DNA of 64,000 nucleotides from Amphiura filiformis (taxonomy: Eukaryota > Echinodermata > Ophiuroidea > Amphilepidida > Amphiuridae), in assembly GCF_039555335.1 (NCBI RefSeq), contig NC_092644.1, positions 52,603,365 to 52,667,364 on the forward strand, in the 5' to 3' direction. Positions 43,561 through 53,376 of this stretch are shown here, piece by piece (the first letter of the stretch is position 1; each line of letters begins with the position of its first letter). The notes under the pieces are model-generated. The model was not told the DNA's origin, made no database searches, and was given only the letters and a program-made list of their open reading frames with translations. Position numbers and translations under genes: made by a program.

Positions 43561-44255
43561 AACTGTAAGAGCAGTTGTTTATCAATCAACCTCAATGTAC
43601 GGTTACTTCGTGCAACAGTCTTCTCATTTGCTACATACGGGTGCGAATCCTGGGCAATGACAAAGAATGACAGGTAGAGGATAGATGTATTTGAGATGTG
43701 GTGCTATAGGTGGCTGTTGGGAGTATCTTCATGATCTTGGAAAGCCAAGAAGACAAAGTCTGGGTCCTAAATAAGATTGGCACAGACTTAAACATCAGAA
43801 AGTCCATCATTGAGAGGAAATTGCGCTACTTTAGTTGGCCACATCGTAAGAAGGATGGTGGAGTTGAGAAGCAGATTCTTTAGGGAGCCGCGGAAGGTCA
43901 TCGTGGAAGGGGACGTCCATCAACATCTTGGACAAATGATGTGAAGAATGTTTCATCACACGGAATGTATGGTACAACATGTTTGGTTTTTGATAGAAGT
44001 AGATGGCGTCACCTTTGTGAAGAGAGAAAAGAGTGAGAGAGAAAACGTTTTTTAAAACACCATTCAGAAAACATTTTTGAAAACAAGATGTAAACATTCT
44101 TACTTCTTTGCAAAAACTATTTTGCAATAATATTTTGATAACATTTTTGTAGTGTTCATAACTTTTATAGAATCCGACATTAAAATTTTGATCAAAACGT
44201 TTTGACCAAAACCAAAACGCTTTTATGACGTTTTAATAACATTTTTGCTGGGTTG
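43500..44255. repeat. CAGCAAA-ended repeat with internal insertion
   Basis: Left part near 43500-43565 and right part 44036-44255 hold AAAACATTTT, AAAACGTTTT and, at the right, TTTTTGCTGGGTT. The corresponding stretch in duplication unit 1 (40570-40720) starts CCCAGCAAACACTAACC and carries the same CCATTCAGAAAACATTTTG phrase uninterrupted. A LINE piece (43595-44035) interrupts the unit 2 copy. A relative is at 11535-11770. Class unknown. Confidence 0.45.
43595..44035 (+). mobile_element. LINE ORF2 C-terminal fragment
   Basis: Translating the plus strand gives Y-G-C-E-S-W-A-M-T-K-N-D-R followed by F-E-M-W-C-Y-R-W-L-L-G, then in shifted frames phrases matching V-L-N-K-I, R-K-L-R-Y-F-G-H and G-R-G-R-P-S-T-S-W. 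This is the well-known C-terminal region of RTE/Jockey-like endonuclease-reverse transcriptases. Several frameshifts and stops show that it is dead. Because the matching spot of duplication unit 1 lacks it, it inserted after the duplication. Confidence 0.75.
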
Positions 44256-44494
44256 TGAGTATTGAATCTGATTGAATTTTACGTGTCGGATTTAGGGTTC
44301 TTTTGTGTAAGCATGGTGAGAGAGTGTAGGAACGGGGTGGAGTGGGAGGATGTGGGGTGGACGTGTATACATGGTATATGTGTCAGACACAAGTAAAATG
44401 TAATAGGCTATAACGATTCTTAACGCGATGTTTGCGTAGATGTCCCAGGTAATCAAATTGTCATAACATGATCAGGTTTAGATTCGGGTTAACT

Positions 44495-44600
44495 AAATGT
44501 GTTTTAGCAAGTAAGAACTGTTTGTTGACATCGCAGATGTTTATTCGATCTCGCATCAAAATTCGTTCCAGAAAGTGTGCTGACGAAGCTAGTCCATAAA
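44495..44600. repeat. Duplicon remnant next to a lost GPCR frame
   Basis: Matches 41850-41960, the stretch immediately beyond the stop codon of GPCR copy 2, with the shared phrase AATTTCGTTCCAGAAAGT or close variants. The similarity ends almost exactly where the GPCR frame would begin. It may be the scar of a third duplication unit that lost its receptor. Confidence 0.5.
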
Positions 44601-45295
44601 ATTGTTAGCTATCAGTTTGCCATTTCAAAGATTTCATGCGCTCTTAATTTTTTAGTGCAATGTATATTATTCTTGATCTCTGTCAAAGTCACAGAATTAA
44701 CATTTTAATTCTATTGTCATAGTTCAATTCTACTCACATATTTAACAACAGATCAGTTGTCATGGTTACCGTTCTTAAATAATGGAGACTAAAGGATGTT
44801 ACAGAAAAAGAATGACTGTGTTTTAGTCTTGACTTCCCGGCGTACATGGCGTACTTCGATATTTCCATCCTGGCCCACGCACTTAGCATGCTTAAAGTAC
44901 TCCATTGGTTTCCAATAGTTCCTTGTCATCCATTCTGTTGTGTATGCTGATTTCCTTCAGGGTCAGCGTTTCTTTTTTAGCAGTATCATTGTCCAGCTTT
45001 TTCTCCAGAGGACACTCGCCTCCTCTTTCATGCACCGCATAAGCAGGCAGGGAATGGATAAATTGTAGAACGCAACACCGCTATCACCGCACGACGTTTC
45101 TTTACAAAACGCGTTGTAATATTCAAGCGGACGATTATAAACCATATTTGAACAAAAGTGCTTCCAGACCTATTCCAACCACATTACGGTAGTTTATGTA
45201 GCTAGTTTCGTAAAAATTACATTTCTTCTGTATCATATATGACAACAGCAGTTACGCAATCAAGGTAATCCATAAGTCGCGCCAATGGATCGTCA

Positions 45296-47192
45296 GGTGG
45301 TTTGGATTCCCCAAAACTTTCCTTCTGTCTTCTCCACTTGCCAATTTTCCAACATGAATCCCTTCAGGTTGATAATGTGCTTGACATTCTGAAAAATCTG
45401 GATGTTACTAAGGCTGTTGGACCTGATGGCATATCTCCGCGTGTCTTAAAGGAATGTGCTAACCAAATTGCATCTCCCCTTTGTCATATTTTTAATATGT
45501 CAATTGATTCAGGTAATTTACCCAGTGATTGGTTGAAGGCCAATGTAATTCCAGTCTATAAAAAATCTGATAAGCAAAAAGTTGGTAACTATCGTCCAGT
45601 TTCACTTTTATGTATATGCGGCAAGGTAATGGAAAGGGCCATTTATAATGTTATCTTCCCTGAAATAAAGTCCAAGTTACATCATCTTCAGCATGGTTTT
45701 ATTAAGGGACGGTCAACTACTACTCAACTCCTTACCGTTTTTCATGAGGTTAGTGCTGCTATGGACAATGCTGGGCAAGTCGATATGATTTATCTTGATT
45801 TTTCAAAAGCTTTCGACAGCGTCTCCCACAAACTTCTTTTACACAAAATACAATCTTTTGGTATGCATTCCAACCTCCTAAATTGGTTTAGTGCGTACCT
45901 TACTGGACGGGAGCAGAGAGTGGTTGTTGATGGGGTAAACTCTGACTGGCTCCCTGTCATTTCAGGTGTCCCTCAAGGTTCGATCTTGGGACCTTTGCTT
46001 TTTGTTCTTTATATTAACGACTTGCCCAGCGTTGCCAAACATGCAAATGTTTTTCTTTTTGCGGATGATTCCAAGTGTTACAAAAACATTAGCAGTACTT
46101 CCGATTGTAAGCTACTGCAATCAGACTTGGATGCCTTGTATAATTGGAGTCTGATGTGGGACCTCAACTTCCATCCCTCAAAATGTCAGGTTATTACCAT
46201 GTCCAGGCGCATAAATCAAGTTCAATTTGCTTATAAGATGAATGGTATTACCCTTGAGAAAATTGATGCCATTAAAGATCTTGGTGTTAATGTTTCAAAC
46301 AGGCTTGACTGGAGTATTCATGTTAAACAAGTGGTCAAAAAGAGCAACAGAAAGATGGGGATGATCATGCGAACAGTTGGTTTTAATGCACCAGTTAAAG
46401 TGACTAAGACTCTTGATACTGCCCTTGTCAGGAGTGACCTTGAGTATGGTAGCTGTCTTTGGAGCGGGACTTCAAAACAAAATGTCCAGCTTATTGAAGG
46501 TGTCCAAAGACGGGCTACCAAATTCATTATGCACTATCCTGACAAGGACTATAAAGAGCGGTTAACCAGTCTTAACCTTCTTCCACTATCATCCAGAAGG
46601 AACTCGGTGATCTTGGCTTTTTCATAGATGCAAGTTGGGGCAATATGATTTAGATGTAGATAAGTTTGCTGTTTTAAAAGTAAAACCAACAGAACCATCC
46701 CACCACTAGGCTCTCTGCAGATCCTCTTATGTTATCTTTTCAGAGGTGTAAGACTGAATCCCACAAACAATCATACTTCAACCGCATTGTTCCCTTGTGG
46801 AACCAGCTGCCTCTGGAAACCAGATTATCCAATTCCATTTCTCCTTTCAAATATCAAGCTCTGGATTTTTTGAAGTCTCAATTTTATTCCAAATTTGTTC
46901 CTTCTGATACCCGCACTTGGTTTTCTACTTGCCGGTGCCCCAATTGTAGGCCCATTTAAGGTCTTGCCTCTGGCATTCCATTCTTTTTTCCATTTTATTT
47001 AGGTATTTCCTAGGTGGGATGGTTCTAGAGGTGAATTTACACCTGTTTATCCCAGCCTATTCGCTGGTCTTTTAACATGTTTAAAAAAAATAAATGCTTT
47101 TATATTTATATTTGTCTAATTTTTGATGTGCAATAATTATGTACCAGTACCAGTGATGAAGTCTAATAAATAAATAATAAATAAATAAATAA
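45296..47192 (+). mobile_element. 5'-truncated CR1/Jockey-group LINE
   Basis: One long frame (45302-46627, 441 residues) holds most of a LINE reverse transcriptase: K-A-V-G-P-D-G-I-S-P, N-Y-R-P-V-S-L-L, I-Y-L-D-F-S-K-A-F-D-S-V-S-H, G-V-P-Q-G-S-I-L-G-P-L, F-A-D-D-S-K, and C-terminal G-V-Q-R-R-A-T-K-F. The catalytic Asp residues are present. After a frameshift and stop near 46620 the terminal part continues at 46729-46959, with R-I-V-P-L-W-N-Q-L-P and a Cys pair C-R-C-P-N-C-R-P-I. The 3' UTR ends in an (AATA)n tail at 47164-47192. The endonuclease domain is absent, so the copy is 5' truncated by perhaps half its length. The RT frame is well preserved, so the insertion is moderately young. Confidence 0.85.
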
Positions 47193-47299
47193 CCATGGTA
47201 ACGCATCTACAAATTCTACCAGTTTTTCCATGATGAAAGTTTGTAAGTGTGTAGTTTTGTTGCAAATTCGCATTAATTGAAGCGTATTGTTCGAGCAGC

Positions 47300-47490
47300 T
47301 CCTATGTTGCGAAAGTTTTATTTCATTTCGTAGGTTAGCCAAAGTTGTCCGTGGTTTAAAAGGCTTTTTAGGCTTTCCTCGTTGAATTCAGTCCTTTCTT
47401 ACGTTGACTCATGTTCTGAAACATAGCTTGATGTGATGGTCTCGATTTATTGACATGTTGCCAGAGCGGATAAAACTGGTCACGACCATG
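47300..47490. repeat. Duplicon remnant matching 41520-41710
   Basis: Shares GCGAAAGTTTTATTTCATTT, the following CGTAGGTTAGCCA, AGGCTTTTT, and GGATAAAAC-GGTC with 41550-41705, beside GPCR copy 2. No receptor frame follows within the next kilobase. Together with 44495-44600 it points to a longer, eroded series of duplications. Confidence 0.55.
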
Positions 47491-47749
47491 ACGACAGAAC
47501 TAATACTACTCAATTTGCTGTTCACTGATCTGCAGGTCTGTGATAAAACTATTAGTGAATAACTTGAAAGATGTTGTTATTATCGAATATCTACTATCGA
47601 TGTAACAATGAGCTACAATGTGTGGACTAGCTATACGACTCACCGTTCAAATTTAGACAAACACTTTTGAGTTACTTTCTACTAATACTTCTCCTTCGCC
47701 TATCCTCTATTTTTCTCTGTCCTCGATAAAAAGCTAAAAACAAGTAGGG

Positions 47750-48195
47750 TGTCAGCAGTAGATATAATAGCTTAGATGTATTTACTCAATAGTTCTTCAA
47801 CACCGATATCAGTTTAGCTGATGAAATCCACTTCATCAATGTTTATATCAGCAGTAGGCATATCATAACTTAGTATGTTCAATCAATAGTTCTTCATCTT
47901 CAATAACAGCTTAGCTGATTTATTAAAATAAAAACTACTTCATCAACGCCGATATCAGCAGAAGATCGCTAACTTATAATCAATCGAATAGTTCTTCATC
48001 TTCAATAACAGCTTAGCTGATTTATTAAAATAAAACTACTTCATCAAGATCCCTAACTTACAATTAATCAAATAGTTCTTTATCTTCAATAACAGCTTAG
48101 CTGATTTATTAAAATAAAAACTACTTCATCAACGCCGATATCAGCAGAAGATCGCTAACTTATAATCAATCAAATAGTTCTTTAACACCGTTTAT
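47750..48195. repeat. Imperfect tandem array around a CAGCTTAGCTG core
   Basis: Units of about 85-100 bases repeat at least four times; the phrase AACAGCTTAGCTGATTTATT begins at 47905, 48006 and 48091. Each unit also holds AATAGTTCTTCATC and ACTACTTCATCAA. A related stretch lies at 49590-49690. No coding potential. Confidence 0.75.
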
Positions 48196-48199
48196 TAAT

Positions 48200-49225
48200 T
48201 CAGTTTTACAAGGCGCAGTAAAAGTAAAACTCATTTTACCCATGCTGAGAAAAGGGATGATTCCATTGTTCCAGGTCGGTCATTGTTGGGCAGTTGTTGT
48301 TATTGTTGGCAGGGACCATGAACCAATGGGAGTCTCCGTCTCGTGATAACGTTGGGGCGCTATCATGTTTTGATTATCATTGTTGATTAGCAATCAAACA
48401 AGCAACATCGGGAAAAATTTCCCACCCACCACTCCCTTTATATATAAGGGTATGTTGTTGGTGAAAAATATCTAATATTATATCAATAGAGTTTTGGTAA
48501 ACCCGTGCAAGGAAGAAAAAGTCTTGAATGTAATAGTTAAATGAAAAGATATATGTAACTTTATGGAAAAGTTAGTAAGATTGCATACAAAAGAGTTATA
48601 GAAAGAGAAAACAAAATTAATAGAGTGATGAATTATCAATTGTGTTTTATTAGCATGATATCGTTAAAATGTTCCTCAACTTTTTCGAAGCATAGGAGCA
48701 CATGTGAGAAGGAAATCGTTTACATTAAAAGTTATTTGCAAGATACTAGTTAAATAGGTTATATAAGAGTACCTTAGAGGGAGAAACTTCCACAGATCTA
48801 CAAGCAAAATGGAAATATAGTTGGGTTTATATCTTAACTAATTAGCTTATTTAATTGTAATTTAATTATCTCAGGTGCCATAGGTATTTCAGAGAAAGCT
48901 TTCATAGATCTTCAAAGATAATGATATCTTCAAAGATAAAAGGTGTCGCAATATAATAAGGTTATAATTGTGCAAATGTATGTTGCCTTTTTTCTTTACT
49001 ATCTCCATAGTTAATTGGAGACTTGGATTTTGAGATATTCTTTTCTTGAATTACAATGATATGTATGCACATTATACGAGTATTTCACAGTAATCCTTTA
49101 TCCATTGTAACTTCCAGGTCACATATACGCCTGGTAGGAATCCAGGGATATTCACCCTCTGAGATCTTGAATTGTATGCACCAGTAGTTTATATACCTTT
49201 GTGGGTCTCAGCCAGGATATTATAT
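48200..49225. other. AT-rich intergenic stretch, nothing recognised
   Basis: No coding frame, clear repeat family, inverted end or RNA gene was seen across about 1 kb between the tandem array and the partial Harbinger-like MITE. Confidence 0.4.
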
Positions 49226-49230
49226 GTTAG

Positions 49231-49440
49231 GGGTGGTGCAATAATTATGTGTACCGGGGGGGGGGATTATAGGGGGGCAAGCATTTTTTGGCTGGTCTAA
49301 AGGGGGGTCAAGCGATTTTTGGCAGGTCGAAAGGGGGCAAGCAATTTTTGGCACAGATATTTTGGGCACCGTTTCTATATTACGCCCTAAAAAGGCGTAG
49401 GAAAACGTTATGAACACGTTCAAATATGCAAAATTTCCTT
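49231..49440. mobile_element. Partial Harbinger-like MITE
   Basis: Starts GGGGTGGTGCAATAATTAT directly after TTA, matching the left terminal repeat of the 9733-10162 element at 17 of 19 bases, and continues with the same G-run/CAAGC/TTTTTGGC units and the GTAGGAAAACG-type interior. The right half and right end are missing. Confidence 0.65.
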
Positions 49441-49589
49441 AATTGGTGTTGATTCGGAAACAAATTCCAAGTGCATAATAAATGGTGACTTGTTTGATTG
49501 CCATCATGATTAGCAAAACAATCGTGTCATTGTCCTTTTTGGTTTTCTCTGTCTAAGGGTAATTGAAATTTGCTTCTTTTCAACTCCAA

Positions 49590-49702
49590 TATCAGCAGTA
49601 GGCGCAAAACATCAGCTTATTCATATAATTTGTCAAATAGTTCTTCATCGTCGATATCAGGTCAGCTGATTTATACTACTTCATCAATATCGCTATCAGC
49701 AG
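49590..49702. repeat. Isolated pieces of the CAGCTTAGCTG-type array
   Basis: Carries AATAGTTCTTCATCGTCGATATC, AGGTCAGCTGATTTATA and ACTACTTCATCAAT in the same order as the array at 47750-48195. The array was probably longer and was split by later insertions, including the MITE that begins at 49703. Confidence 0.55.
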
Positions 49703-49916
49703 CAGTGGCGGCACCAGGATTTTTTTCGGGGGGCATGGGGGTGGGGGGGGCAAAGGGAATTTCAGGTGGGGAAAATCAACAAATTTTGCGTACAATTGCC
49801 ACAAAAAAGTAGAAATTAACATAAGTTTTGGGGTTTTGTCTTAAAAGTGTGGGGGAAAACTGGGGGAATGAAAATATTGGGGGAAATTCCCCTTGCCCCC
49901 TGTAGCGCCGCCACTG
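49703..49916. mobile_element. Small hAT-like MITE
   Basis: Ends CAGTGGCGGCACC and, inverted, CAGTGGCGGCGCT, flanked by ATCAGCAG (49695-49702) and ATTTGCAG (49917-49924), a 6/8 match consistent with an aged 8-bp hAT-type duplication. The 214-bp interior is G-rich and noncoding. Confidence 0.6.
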
Positions 49917-50043
49917 ATTTGCAGTCAATACAATCACTGTTTTATCAAATATTTTTTCGTCTTCGATATATGAAATCTACTATCAACGCCAATATATCAA
50001 TAGTAAGCATATACTTATAATCTTTTAAATAGTTTTTCATTAT

Positions 50044-50158
50044 TAATTTAATTTAATTTAATTTAATTTAATTTAATTTAATTTAATTTAATTTAATTTA
50101 ATTTAATTTAATTTAATTTAATTTAATTTAATTTAATTTTTTTAATTTAATTTAATTA
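50044..50158. repeat. (AATTT)n microsatellite
   Basis: More than 20 AATTT pentamers with one T-run interruption near 50140. Noncoding. Confidence 0.95.
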
Positions 50159-50159
50159 T

Positions 50160-51300
50160 TAACGCACCTATACCTCGGTTACAATATGTCATTATTTTTG
50201 GTGTAAAAATTATGACCCCCTTTTGGTATACAAAATTCTATTACCGTATATTCATGCCCCCCAAAAAAAAAAAAAAAAAATGGCAGCCCCTTTGATATGT
50301 CAGTAGATTTTAGAGCGATTTACTAGTTTTAGTGTGATGCATCCGTAAGGCAGAACTTGGGTGACGAGCTTTCATTACCGAGATACAGCGAACGAATTGC
50401 ACGGAACTGGACAAAAACTCTAATTTTCAGGTAGAAAAACAACACCATTTAGGGATTTTCTAGCTAGGTAAATGTTCTGGAAACAAACGTAAGAGTAAGC
50501 TGTAATATCCTGATTAGTTACAATTGATCTTTGTTTTCGGCAAGTGTGAGTAAATATCAAAAATGGAGGAATTGGTTTGGACATGTTCATGAATCATGTT
50601 AATGAAGTTGGATTGATTTTTACCAAATTGGACAGGTCATGACATGAATGTATCAAAATATTTTAACGCGAAACGACAGTTTGACTGTCCTATAAATTTT
50701 TATTCAAAATGTCTCTATATTATGTCTGGTTCCGGACAGCAAATAAGGCTAAAATAATCTAGATTGTTTCAGCAAATAGCCTGGGCTGTGCGGCGAGGGC
50801 GTGCGAGATGTAGGTATCCCAGGCGAATACAAAGGCAAACCTCAGTTAAATTAAAACATTTGCTAGTCAGCGAAATTCGCCGAGACCGGGGCCCAAACAC
50901 AATGCATATTTACATAGAAATTTGAATTTTTTTCGAGAATAGGTCGGTGAAGGAAACCTACATAAATATGTGACAATGTGTTCTATACTTCACTTGACCC
51001 AAATATATGATTTTTTATGGTGATAATCAAGTCGCACATGGAATTTTAGAGGGATTTTGATAGCAGTTCCATTAAAAAAAGCTGCTATCGCCATGAGACT
51101 AAGATCTAGAAACACCCCCGAAATGCCGTTTTGGGGAATTTTGCTACCTGAATCTTTTTGATGAAAGTCAATCTTTGACAAGATGTAACTTTGCTACGGA
51201 AAGTGCTATGAAAAAAAGGTTTTCAGTGTTGGCTTTGTTTACTCAAGAGCTTTAATTTGATATATAAAATGATGCAGTTTGATGGCAAATTAGAATTCAC
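50160..51300. other. Intergenic stretch, nothing recognised
   Basis: About 1.1 kb with a poly-A run near 50262-50280 and otherwise ordinary AT-rich sequence. No frame with a known domain and no paired ends. Confidence 0.4.
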
Positions 51301-51310
51301 CTAGCATACC

Positions 51311-51745
51311 TACGAGATGGCCGAGAGGTTAAGCCTAGTACGGTCATGACGGTACAGGGATCTATAGTATATACGGTGATTTTTTTATTTGGGTGGATCA
51401 CCGTATACATGTAGGCATTTTACATTGAAAATACACGTCACCCATGCACCATGCAATTGTATAGTACATTGTAGCCCGGTACTGTACAGGTTCGCTGTTT
51501 ACCAGTTGCTCTCGTCAGTTCGTCTATTGTAATCGGCAATCGCAGAGCTTAAAAAACGTGGCGCACATATCATGACATCGGGAATTTACGCAAATTCACA
51601 GAAAAAGCAGTCATATCTAGAAAGGATAAAATTCAGATTGAAAAAATATTCAAGGTATGACTTGTTGTACTAGGTTAAGCCAAAGGTGTTGCGCTGTCGG
51701 CCGGGAGATTATGATCGGCGAGGGTTCGAGCCTTTGGCTTGCCTT
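51311..51745 (+). repeat. tRNA-derived sequence split by an insertion
   Basis: At 51318-51328 the bases TGGCCGAGAGG fit the pol III A box (TRGYNNARNNG) of Ser/Leu-type tRNAs, and at 51723-51732 GGTTCGAGCC fits the B box. If the 342-bp segment 51333-51674 and one TTAA copy are left out, the two boxes come to about 50 bases apart, the spacing of a tRNA or tRNA-derived SINE. I cannot fold a full cloverleaf with confidence, so a SINE head is more likely than a functional tRNA gene. Confidence 0.45.
51333..51674. mobile_element. TTAA-flanked MITE-like insertion
   Basis: Flanked by TTAA at 51329-51332 and 51675-51678, with CCTAGTAC near the left edge (51334-51341) and its complement GTACTAGG at the right edge (51667-51674). 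TTAA duplication and ends starting CCTAG/CCCTAG are known from piggyBac elements. Inside is a hairpin, ATACGGTGAT and its complement. The inverted ends are short, so the call is tentative. Confidence 0.5.
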
Positions 51746-51749
51746 AGCT

Positions 51750-52690
51750 TTTAGGTGAGAATTCTCTTCCTCTCCCAACATGTTCCCTAAGGTTTGAAAT
51801 CCTACAATTGTGTTCACAGTTCAGTTACTTTACAGAATAAAATTGTAGAATGTCCTCTCGCCCCCATACACTGCTTAGCACGTGCAGATATAGGTAAGTG
51901 TACATGTATGTGCGACGTCTCGTGGTTCGGAGGTCATGTAAAGCTGTTTGTCCCGTGTACAGGAAGAGTCAACCACTGTGCATGTTAAGTGTTAGAGCTA
52001 TTCGAAAAGAGAAGGACCATTCCCGGTTTTGATATCTACAATCGATCCTAGGTTCCAGGATTGTGCATAGATAACCTGTACACATAATAAGCCCGTGCAA
52101 CAAAACTCAATATTGAGGTATGCACATATAAGAAGAAGAAGAATGTATTGTATGGTTGCATTTTACTATGTTCAAAACGTGACATGTGTACACCAATTAC
52201 AGCCCTCAAAATGGTCTACTTTTTAGTTGACCTCAACTCGAAGGATTAAGTTAAAAATGCGATCCCCACCCTCAGGCTTTGGTTAACATACCTTTGGACG
52301 AATTTGTAGAAGTCTCCGTGTCAGAAAATGCTCAGTACAAACATAGAAATTGCAGCATTGCTTCAGTCACATTAATGAATATTTCTTACATACTCCAATG
52401 GTTCCAACATGACCCCCACATGACCATGACAACCAGAGATGGTGTTTGTATGTGAAACAATAGATACAGATACAGAAAAGATAGAAAAAAAATGGGTACC
52501 ACATTTTACACGTAAAAGCCGATAGCACAATAATGGAAACCACTGGACAGCGCATCTAATTTTAACACACAAGTCACAATATATTTCATGAATGAACTTG
52601 ACTAATTCCATCACTCGCCTATACTGTGCATGCACTCGTATGCTTCATAGTGACAAGATGGTTGACGAATGAGGACAGCAGTCTAGAACT
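51750..52690. other. Intergenic stretch, nothing recognised
   Basis: No gene or repeat family recognised in about 900 bases. Short open frames on both strands lack supporting motifs. Confidence 0.4.
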
Positions 52691-52691
52691 A

Positions 52692-53045
52692 GTACACCCC
52701 TGACCAATTGTATGCCTATTTTTGCATTTTTCTCAAAAATTATAGCGCAGTTGGGACAAGTAAGATATGTATATATTATTGGGGATAAGACTACAACTAC
52801 TGCACTGGAAATTTTATTTCAGCACAGAACACAGTGGAGTTACAGTCAAAAATGAGAGAAAACAAGTATTTGATCAATAAATCAATAACTACTTGGTTTG
52901 TGTTGCTGAATTTTCAGTACAGTAGTTGTAGTCCTTGCCCCTATAATATACATATCTTACTTGTCAACAATGTGCTATAATTTTTTTTTTTTATTCAAAA
53001 ATAGGCACACAATTGACTAGGGGTGTTAGGTGTAGTACTCCCTTA
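52692..53045. repeat. Foldback element upstream of IGHMBP2
   Basis: Arms of about 110 bases are inverted relative to each other: the left arm holds CAAGTAAGATATGTATAT and ACTACAACTACTG, the right arm their complements in the reverse order; the outer parts share CCAATTGTATGCCTATTTTT and its variant complement. It ends about 330 bases before the IGHMBP2 start codon and so sits in the promoter region. Non-autonomous; class unknown. Confidence 0.65.
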
Positions 53046-53376
53046 ACCCTTTTCTAGAGTTGTTTATAAGAGTTACTTTTAACTTTTATGCTGATTTCTG
53101 TTGTGCTCTAGGTGCACCATTCAATTCTCTATCACTAGAATGAACATATGGAAATGATGGACAAATGACTCTAGGTCACATTCTGAAGTCCTGAGGCTGA
53201 AATAGTTTTCAGTTCAAATGTTTGCACTTTGCACTAGCCTGGTTTTTCAACTGTTATACCGGTACAGTAAAAAAAATGTCAGAATCAGATTGTAAACCTT
53301 TCATTTCAGATCTCCAATATTATTGTTATTATTTTTATATTTTAATAGATACAGGAGTCCAGACTAATGATCCTAT

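Noticed and set aside
47750-48195. Possible CRISPR array
   Set aside because: Units are adjacent, imperfect and of variable length with no unique spacers, in a eukaryotic genome; this is an ordinary tandem repeat.
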